The position numbers and the translations under genes are program-made. The notes beneath the pieces are model-generated. The model ran no database searches. It was not told where the DNA came from and saw only the letters and a list, made by a program, of their open reading frames with translations. Of a stretch of 12,643 nucleotides of DNA, positions 7,478 through 12,643 are shown piece after piece. The DNA is taken from contig DLQB01000155.1 in assembly GCA_002477505.1 (NCBI GenBank), positions 1 through 12,643 of the forward strand, given 5' to 3'. The first letter of the stretch is position 1. Each line of letters opens with the position of its first letter. The DNA comes from Flavobacteriales bacterium UBA7443 (lineage in GTDB: Bacteria > Bacteroidota > Bacteroidia > Flavobacteriales_D > Sanyastnellaceae).

Positions 7478-8737
7478 CTATTGTTGCACGCCGTCAATGA
7501 AGACTTTTTCAACCGGTTCTTCACCGAAAGCATATCCCAAGGTCTCCAAACCGCTCATCGGCTTGGTCAAAACAAGGTTGGCTGACCGACCCGGCGCAAT
7601 GGTGCCCGCTACGTCAGATACTCCCATAGCAGCTGCGCCATTGATGGTTGCGGCAGCTATTGCCTCGAGCGGATGCATTTTCATCTTCACCATTCCCATC
7701 TGCACCACACGGCTCATGTTGCCCGAGGGAGCAGAACCGGGATTGTAGTCCGTTGCCAATGCCACCGGTACATTCGCATCCATCAGCGATCGAACCGGTG
7801 TGTAAGGAATGCTCAAGAAATAGGAACAACCCGGCAATGCACACGCAAAAACCGGAGCTTGCTCTGAATCTGCGCGCAAGGCCAACGCTGAAAGATCTGA
7901 GGCACTCAATTGCTCCAAGTGATCGAGCGACAACACCTGACAATCAATGCCCATAGCCACCCCTCCAATTGCATTGAATTGATTGACATGGATCTTCCCT
8001 TGAATCGCGAATGCATGCGCTGCTTTCAAAAGCGCCTCAGTGTCGGCCACACTGAAATATCCGGTTTCGCAAAAGGCGTCAACATAATCTGCTAAGCGTT
8101 CCTCTGCCACCTTGGGCAATAGTTCAGCAATCACATGGGCCGTCCAACTTTTCGCCGTCCATTTGCCCTCTGGAACCGCGTGGCAGCCCAAGAAGGTAGA
8201 CCGAATCGGAATGGAATACTCGCTTTTCAACGCCGCAATGACGCGGAGCATTTTAAGCTCTGCTTCCGTCGAAAGGCCATAACCACTTTTGATTTCGATG
8301 GCCCCCGTCCCCTGACGGATGACCTGCTCGAGACGGAAACGAGCGCTGTTCAGCAATTCTTCTTCAGGCAGGGCTTCCAGCGCCTTTGCCGAATTCAAAA
8401 TACCCCCTCCGGCTTCGGCTATTTCCTGGTAGGTTTTTCCTTCGAGTCGTGCCAAAAACTCTCCATCCCTTGGCGCGGCAAACACCAAGTGTGTATGGCT
8501 ATCGCACCAAGCGGGCAACACAAAACGGCCGGTGCAATCCACCACCTCCAATCCCGACCAATCCACAATCCCTGGAAAATCGGACATGGCCCCAAAATCC
8601 GCAATTTTACCATCTTCAATCGCCAACCAGGCATTTTCAATGCAGGAGAAACCCCGCATCTCTTTGCCCTTCAAATAAGCTGGGGGCAACTCATATGCCC
8701 CCACAAGGCCTTTGATGTTCTTCCATAACATGCGCAT
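7478..8737 (-). CDS. hutI: Imidazolonepropionase
   Basis: HutI hydrolyses 4-imidazolone-5-propionate to N-formimino-L-glutamate, the third step of histidine degradation, in the cytoplasm. The 419-aa protein is an amidohydrolase of normal length. The metal ligands are recognisable: His81 and His83 in CDSHTHLVFAAPR, His250 in KIHVNQFNAIGG and Asp330 in LATDYNPGSAPSGN. Their spacing closely follows B. subtilis HutI (His80, His82, His249, Asp324). Other family blocks are KSGYGL (150-155), TFLGCHAVP (181-189) and LDHLEQL (271-277). The C-terminal GRSANLVL stretch returns to the small beta domain. The ATG at 8737 is preferred over the ATG two codons later because a TAnnTT promoter-like box lies exactly 12 nt before it. 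hutI is the first gene of a hutI-ftcD unit; HutH and HutU must be encoded elsewhere if the pathway is complete. Confidence 0.97.
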   Translation of the reverse strand: MRMLWKNIKGLVGAYELPPAYLKGKEMRGFSCIENAWLAIEDGKIADFGAMSDFPGIVDWSGLEVVDCTGRFVLPAWCDSHTHLVFAAPRDGEFLARLEGKTYQEIAEAGGGILNSAKALEALPEEELLNSARFRLEQVIRQGTGAIEIKSGYGLSTEAELKMLRVIAALKSEYSIPIRSTFLGCHAVPEGKWTAKSWTAHVIAELLPKVAEERLADYVDAFCETGYFSVADTEALLKAAHAFAIQGKIHVNQFNAIGGVAMGIDCQVLSLDHLEQLSASDLSALALRADSEQAPVFACALPGCSYFLSIPYTPVRSLMDANVPVALATDYNPGSAPSGNMSRVVQMGMVKMKMHPLEAIAAATINGAAAMGVSDVAGTIAPGRSANLVLTKPMSGLETLGYAFGEEPVEKVFIDGVQQ

Positions 8738-8741
8738 GGAC

Positions 8742-8749
8742 GCAAGGTA
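8742..8749 (-). promoter_or_regulatory. Candidate -7 box for hutI at the start codon
   Basis: On the - strand this reads TACCTTGC: TAnnTT followed by a poor match to the last two consensus bases. Its T is 12 nt before the hutI ATG at 8737, the same position as in trmD, aroC and the symporter. It predicts a leaderless or near-leaderless transcript. On sequence alone it is the weakest of the four. Confidence 0.33.
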
Positions 8750-8770
8750 GCAATCGCCAAGCCGCTATCG

Positions 8771-8778
8771 TAACTTTA
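8771..8778 (+). promoter_or_regulatory. Candidate -7 box for aroC at the start codon
   Basis: TAACTTTA matches TAnnTTTG except for the last base and ends 4 nt before the aroC ATG at 8783. There is no Shine-Dalgarno-like sequence. The predicted transcription start coincides with the ATG. The box faces away from the hutI box 21 bp to its left. Confidence 0.4.
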
Positions 8779-8782
8779 CCTC

Positions 8783-9868
8783 ATGGCGGGCAATTCATTT
8801 GGAACAATTTTCAGGCTAACCACCTTTGGCGAGTCACACGGAGCGGCAATTGGAGGCGTCATCGATGGGTGTCCTTCGGGATTGAAAGTCGACTTCGATG
8901 CCATTCAGGCCGATCTCAATCGCCGCAAACCGGGACAATCAAAATTGACGACCAGTCGAAAAGAACAGGATCACGTCGAATGGTTAAGCGGCATTTTTGA
9001 AGGCCAAACAACCGGCACGCCGATCGGCTTTCTCATTCGAAATTCCGACCAAAACCCTACCGATTACGACCACATCAAATCGGCCTTTCGCCCCTCCCAT
9101 GCCGACTATACCTACAATGCCAAGTACGGCATTCGAGACCACCGTGGCGGCGGCAGATCGTCTGCCCGAGAAACGGCATGCCGCGTCGTTGCTGGCGGCA
9201 TTGCCCGCCTGATTTTGGCAAAGCAGGGGATTCAAGCATGTGCTTATGTGGACCGCGTGCAAGATGTTGTTTTCGAAGCGGAACCGCATTTTTTCGAACG
9301 CTCCCGCATTGACGCAACAGAAGTGCGGTGTCCCGATGCGAACGTTGCTCGGGCAATGGAAAAATGCATCAACGAGGCAAAAGCTGACGGAGACACCGTT
9401 GGCGGCAGCGTCTCTGCCGTGGTAACCGGCGTGCCCGCCGGATGGGGAGAACCGGTATTTGATAAGTTACAAGCCGTTTTGGCTCACGCCATGTGGAGTT
9501 TACCTGCTGTGAAAGCAATGGAAATCGGAAGCGGCATTGCAGGTTCAAAAATGCGCGGCAGCGAACACAATGACATTTGGGTTCAAAAAACTGGAGAAAA
9601 AGCGCGCACCGAAACGAATCACAGCGGTGGAATTCAAGGCGGTATTTCGAATGGACAAGACATCGTGCTGCGCGTCGCATTTAAACCCGTGTCAACAATC
9701 ATGCAGGCGCAACCCAGTATTGACCGTGACGGAAACGAAATTGAAATTGAGGGCAAAGGCCGTCACGATCCTTGCGTTCTGCCTCGAGCAGTTCCTCTGG
9801 TCGAAGCAATGACAATGTTAGTATTGGTGGATGAATGGTTGAAAAACCGCACCACACGGCTGGACTAA
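8783..9868 (+). CDS. aroC: Chorismate synthase
   Basis: AroC makes chorismate from 5-enolpyruvylshikimate 3-phosphate with reduced FMN, the last common step to aromatic amino acids, folate and quinones. The 361-aa length is normal. Signatures are SFGTIFRLTTFGESHG at the N-terminus (His19), HADYTYNAKYG (about 111-121), RGGGRSSARETACRVVAGG (124-142), GGIQGGISNGQDI (in the 280s-290s) and GRHDPCVLPRAVPLVEAM near the C-terminus. All the usual conserved blocks are present and uninterrupted. The start at 8783 gives the family N-terminus MAGNSFG and has a promoter-like box 4 nt upstream. It diverges from hutI across 45 bp. The symporter gene begins 39 bp after its stop with no terminator between them, but the two have no obvious shared function. 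Confidence 0.98.
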   Translation: MAGNSFGTIFRLTTFGESHGAAIGGVIDGCPSGLKVDFDAIQADLNRRKPGQSKLTTSRKEQDHVEWLSGIFEGQTTGTPIGFLIRNSDQNPTDYDHIKSAFRPSHADYTYNAKYGIRDHRGGGRSSARETACRVVAGGIARLILAKQGIQACAYVDRVQDVVFEAEPHFFERSRIDATEVRCPDANVARAMEKCINEAKADGDTVGGSVSAVVTGVPAGWGEPVFDKLQAVLAHAMWSLPAVKAMEIGSGIAGSKMRGSEHNDIWVQKTGEKARTETNHSGGIQGGISNGQDIVLRVAFKPVSTIMQAQPSIDRDGNEIEIEGKGRHDPCVLPRAVPLVEAMTMLVLVDEWLKNRTTRLD

Positions 9869-9895
9869 AGCCTTCAAAACTTCCTGCAATGGAAC

Positions 9896-9903
9896 TAAAT
9901 TCG
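9896..9903 (+). promoter_or_regulatory. Candidate -7 box for the symporter at the start codon
   Basis: TAAATTCG matches TAnnTTTG except for one base and ends 4 nt before the ATG at 9908. A loose TTCA lies at the -33 spacing (9873-9876). It fits a promoter inside the aroC-symporter gap giving a leaderless mRNA, although read-through from aroC is also possible. Confidence 0.42.
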
Positions 9904-9907
9904 TACC

Positions 9908-11320
9908 ATGACGAAATTGGCACTCCATTGGCAGGTAATCATCGGCCTGATTCTCGGCGTAGGATATGCTTGGTTGAGCGTGACCCTCGGCTGGAATGAA
10001 TTCACCCTGAATTACATTCAACCGTTTGGTGACATTTTCATCAACTTGCTCAAGCTGATCGCCGTACCGTTGGTGCTTTTCAGCATTATCAGTGGCGTCA
10101 CGAGCCTCGGAAACATCCAAAAGCTCGGGCGGCTCGGATTGAAAACGCTGGTCACGTATGTCCTTACCACCATGGCTGCTGTTCTCATTGGTTTGGCGCT
10201 GGTGAATATTTTTTCACCGGGCAGTGGCGCTCACCCCGATTTATTGGAGTCCAATCGCATCCGTTACGAGCTATGGCGCGATGCGAATGATATTCAGGCC
10301 TTGGATGACATTCAGTTTTCGCAGGACCCCGAACGCCAAGAGCTGGTGCAAGCGATTGCAGTGGAAGAAGCGAAAAATAATGATTGGGTATCGGACAAAT
10401 TGAACAAAGCCACCACCACCAAAAACAGCGGCCCATTGCAGCCCCTGGTCGATGTCGTGCCCAAAAATATTTTTGGATCCCTGGTGGACATGAAAATGCT
10501 GCAGATCATTTTCTTCGCCATCTTCTTCGGGGTCGTTATCGTTGGCCTGCCGGAAGAAAAGAAATCGCCGCTCGTACGTGCCATCGATTCGCTGAATGAA
10601 GTTTTCATACAAATGGTCTGGGTCGTGATGCGTGCCATGCCATTTTTCGTCTTTGCCTTGATGGCCGGCCAAGTGGTCAAAGCCGCTGGAACCGAACCCG
10701 AAATGCTGCAGCAGTTGCTCAGCTTTCTCCTCCGATATAGCCTCGTGGTCGTTCTTGGTTTGGCGATCATGGTGTTCGTGTTTTATCCGATGCTGGTGAG
10801 CTTGACGGTAAAAAAACTGAGTTGGAAGCGCTTTTCATCCGGAATGCGCGATGCCCAATTAACGGCCTTCTCGACTTCGAGCTCCGTGGCAACCTTGCCG
10901 GTAACGATGCAATCGGTTCACGAAAAACTCGGCGTCAGTTCGCGGACTTCCTCATTTGTGCTGCCCATCGGCGCAACCGTCAACATGGACGGCACAAGCA
11001 TGTACCAGGCCATCGCCGTCGTAGCGCTGGCACAATTTCACATGGTAGATCTCGCTTGGTCACAGCAAGCCGTGATTGTGCTCACTGCCACATTGGCATC
11101 CATCGGAGCCGCCGCGGTTCCATCTGCGGGATTGGTGCTCATGATTATCGTGCTGGAAAGCGTGGGACTGAACCCCGCTTGGATTGCGTTAATTTTCCCA
11201 GTTGACCGCATCTTGGACATGTGCCGAACGGTGGTTAATGTGACGGGTGATGGCGCCGTGTCATGCATGATTGCCGCATCAGAAAATGAGCTTCAACCTG
11301 AAGCTGCTGCTGCCCAATAG
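9908..11320 (+). CDS. Dicarboxylate/amino acid:cation symporter (DAACS family), probably glutamate/aspartate
   Basis: This inner-membrane carrier of the GltP/GltPh type (TC 2.A.23) takes up substrate with Na+ or H+. The 470-aa protein begins with a transmembrane helix (about 5-26) and carries the transport core. Hairpin 1 has the serine-rich STSSSVATLPVT (from 322), TM7 has NMDGT (359-363), hairpin 2 has SIGAAAVPSAGL, and TM8 has DRILDMCRTVVNVTGD (433-448). Asp437, Arg440, Asn444 and Asp448 match GltPh Asp394, Arg397, Asn401 and Asp405. The Arg pairs with a side-chain carboxylate, favouring glutamate, aspartate or a C4-dicarboxylate over neutral amino acids. Residues 106-181 form a long hydrophilic loop between TM3 and TM4, longer than I recall in GltPh. 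It follows aroC by 39 bp, and the next gene starts just after or overlaps its end. The exact substrate and coupling ion cannot be read from sequence. Confidence 0.93.
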   Translation: MTKLALHWQVIIGLILGVGYAWLSVTLGWNEFTLNYIQPFGDIFINLLKLIAVPLVLFSIISGVTSLGNIQKLGRLGLKTLVTYVLTTMAAVLIGLALVNIFSPGSGAHPDLLESNRIRYELWRDANDIQALDDIQFSQDPERQELVQAIAVEEAKNNDWVSDKLNKATTTKNSGPLQPLVDVVPKNIFGSLVDMKMLQIIFFAIFFGVVIVGLPEEKKSPLVRAIDSLNEVFIQMVWVVMRAMPFFVFALMAGQVVKAAGTEPEMLQQLLSFLLRYSLVVVLGLAIMVFVFYPMLVSLTVKKLSWKRFSSGMRDAQLTAFSTSSSVATLPVTMQSVHEKLGVSSRTSSFVLPIGATVNMDGTSMYQAIAVVALAQFHMVDLAWSQQAVIVLTATLASIGAAAVPSAGLVLMIIVLESVGLNPAWIALIFPVDRILDMCRTVVNVTGDGAVSCMIAASENELQPEAAAAQ

Positions 11321-11366
11321 CATCATGAGCGACCCCTCGCAATCGGCTAACTCAACTGAAGAATGG

Positions 11367-12643
11367 ATGCCTTGTGTCTCACACCCTTCGAAAAGCATCC
11401 GAGGCATGCAATTCCTTTTGACCCTGTGCATGATTGCCTTTCATTCGGCTCTGCTATTGGCACAGGATGATCCCGATGAGGATGATCCCTGCCAATCAAC
11501 ATTGAGTTCGAAAACAGAGAAGCTGCTTGAAAAGGGAAAGAATGGCTCCAAATACGAACGAGCTCAGCGGATTGAATTCCTTCAAGAAGCGTTTGATCGC
11601 GAAGAAAACTGCATGGAGTGCCTCTATGAATGGGGTCGGCTGGAATTCAATGAAGTAAAACGTTCGCGCGGCAGCTTCAGGGCTGCAGAGGAGCCTTTGA
11701 TCCAACTGCACGACCTATGTCCTTTCTTCAATGCCGATGTAAACTACATGCTGGGAGCGATGGCATATGGCGACGGGAGATACCAGGAAGCCAAAGATTG
11801 GTTCGATGATTTTTTGGGCTTCCCAAAGGAACCGGAAGAAGCACTCGGAAAACGTTATCAGAAGCACACGGAAGAGGTCAGGGGCGTTTTGCCCAATATC
11901 GATTTTTTGCTCGCTTTCTGGAAAAACAAAGACGCCTACACCCCTTCGTCCATCCTTCCAATCAGTGAGTCATCCGATGAGTATTTGCCCGGACTTTCGC
12001 CTGATGGATCCATGTTGTTTTTCACCCGCAAAGGATTGTTCAAGGCAAAAGGGGACGTCGTGTCGAAGGAGATCGAAACGTTCATGCTCAGTGAACGAAT
12101 CAATGACAGCCCATTTGGAACCGGCCACGCATTGGACCATCCGTTTCGAGACGGGTTGAATTACGGAGGGGTGAGTATATCTGTTGACAACATGGATCTT
12201 TACATCGCCGCACAAAACCCCGTGGCTGGCTTTCCCAATAACATTGACTTGTTTCTTGCCAAATACCAGCTACTGGACCGCAACGATGACGGCACCAGAA
12301 TCTATTTCTGGGGTGATTTAATGCCACTTACTGCGCTCAATTCTCCGGATGGCTGGGAAGCGCAGCCTGCCTTGAGTCCCGATGGCACGGAGTTGTTTTT
12401 CAGCTCAGTCAACGCACGTTCCATCACAGATGCCTCCGGCAATGCGACCATGGACATTTGGAAGACTACGCTGGATTCGAATGGGACTTGGCAGGAGGCT
12501 GAGCTGCTTCCGGCTCCCATCAACTCCGCAACCAATGACAAAGCACCGTTTCTGCATCCGGATGGCCGCACGCTTTACTTTGCGAGTGACAGGAGTCCGG
12601 GAGGCGGCGGCTATGATATCTGGATGTGTCAACGCGATTCCAC
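11367..12643 (+). CDS. Exported TPR/PD40 beta-propeller protein, possibly OmpA-family (3' end outside window)
   Basis: The frame stays open to the window edge (about 425 codons from this start), so the C-terminus is unknown. The N-terminus looks like a Sec signal peptide: a basic n-region (SKSIRG), a hydrophobic stretch MQFLLTLCMIAFHSALLLA and probable cleavage before QDD. There is no good lipobox. Residues about 70-160 are helical and TPR-like (NADVNYMLGAMAYGDGRYQEA). Three PD40/WD40-like propeller motifs follow: EYLPGLSPDGSMLFF (205), EAQPALSPDGTELFF (331) and KAPFLHPDGRTLYFASDRSP (392), the last followed by GGGGYDIW. This order is typical of Bacteroidota TPR-PD40-OmpA envelope proteins, including the type IX secretion protein PorE, but no OmpA domain is visible here. 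In-frame ATGs also exist at 11286 (overlapping the symporter), 11325 and 11406. I chose 11367 because it gives the most normal signal peptide. Confidence 0.82.
   Translation, partial: MPCVSHPSKSIRGMQFLLTLCMIAFHSALLLAQDDPDEDDPCQSTLSSKTEKLLEKGKNGSKYERAQRIEFLQEAFDREENCMECLYEWGRLEFNEVKRSRGSFRAAEEPLIQLHDLCPFFNADVNYMLGAMAYGDGRYQEAKDWFDDFLGFPKEPEEALGKRYQKHTEEVRGVLPNIDFLLAFWKNKDAYTPSSILPISESSDEYLPGLSPDGSMLFFTRKGLFKAKGDVVSKEIETFMLSERINDSPFGTGHALDHPFRDGLNYGGVSISVDNMDLYIAAQNPVAGFPNNIDLFLAKYQLLDRNDDGTRIYFWGDLMPLTALNSPDGWEAQPALSPDGTELFFSSVNARSITDASGNATMDIWKTTLDSNGTWQEAELLPAPINSATNDKAPFLHPDGRTLYFASDRSPGGGGYDIWMCQRDS

Noticed and set aside
8135..8728. 197-codon + strand open frame opposite hutI
   Set aside because: It lies wholly antisense to a confidently identified gene, has no recognisable domain, and is composed of low-complexity basic and aromatic residues typical of a shadow frame.
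11406..11465. Lipoprotein signal peptide in the PD40 protein
   Set aside because: The only Cys in the hydrophobic stretch is preceded by LTL, a poor lipobox, and lies in the middle of the segment. An ordinary signal peptidase I site before QDD fits better.
1..12643. tRNA/rRNA genes, CRISPR arrays, insertion sequences, prophage, toxin-antitoxin or restriction genes
   Set aside because: I saw no tandem or spaced direct repeats, no transposase or integrase motifs, no cloverleaf, and no gap large enough for a hidden module. All substantial frames are accounted for by ordinary genes.

Overview
The window looks like ordinary chromosome from a member of the Bacteroidota, most likely a marine flavobacterium or cryomorph-like relative. 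The evidence is a DPP7/DPP11-type S46 dipeptidyl-peptidase, a Bacteroidota-style PEP carboxylase carrying DGRGGPPARGGG, a TPR plus PD40 envelope protein, and promoter-like boxes matching the phylum's TAnnTTTG -7 consensus instead of an E. coli -10. It is gene-dense: no stretch above about 120 bp lacks a gene. I see no tRNA, rRNA, CRISPR array, insertion sequence or phage gene.

Layout from left to right. (1) The 3' part of an S46 peptidase on the + strand meets the PEP carboxylase gene ppc on the - strand tail to tail, around a symmetrical hairpin terminator at 1787-1818. (2) A 120-bp divergent region (4407-4526) separates ppc from trmD and rplS on the + strand, the widely conserved tRNA-methyltransferase and ribosomal protein L19 pair. 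(3) A second symmetrical terminator (5671-5706) separates rplS from a - strand histidine-utilisation pair, hutI followed by ftcD. (4) A compact 45-bp divergent region (8738-8782) separates hutI from aroC. aroC is followed on the + strand by a glutamate/aspartate-type symporter and by the start of a TPR/PD40 protein that runs off the right edge.

Functionally, several genes fit a peptide- and amino-acid-consuming life. The S46 enzyme would release dipeptides outside the cytoplasm. HutI and FtcD carry out the last two steps from histidine to glutamate plus one-carbon units. The symporter has the residues expected for import of acidic amino acids. PEP carboxylase refills oxaloacetate and keeps the residues of the aspartate-inhibition site. 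trmD, rplS and aroC are housekeeping genes. HutH and HutU are not in the window.

I found no new defence, mobile or biosynthetic system. The most interesting signal is regulatory. Four genes on both strands (trmD, hutI, aroC and the symporter) have a TAnnTT element whose first T lies exactly 12 nt before the ATG, with no Shine-Dalgarno-like sequence. That places the predicted transcription start on the start codon, so these mRNAs may be leaderless.
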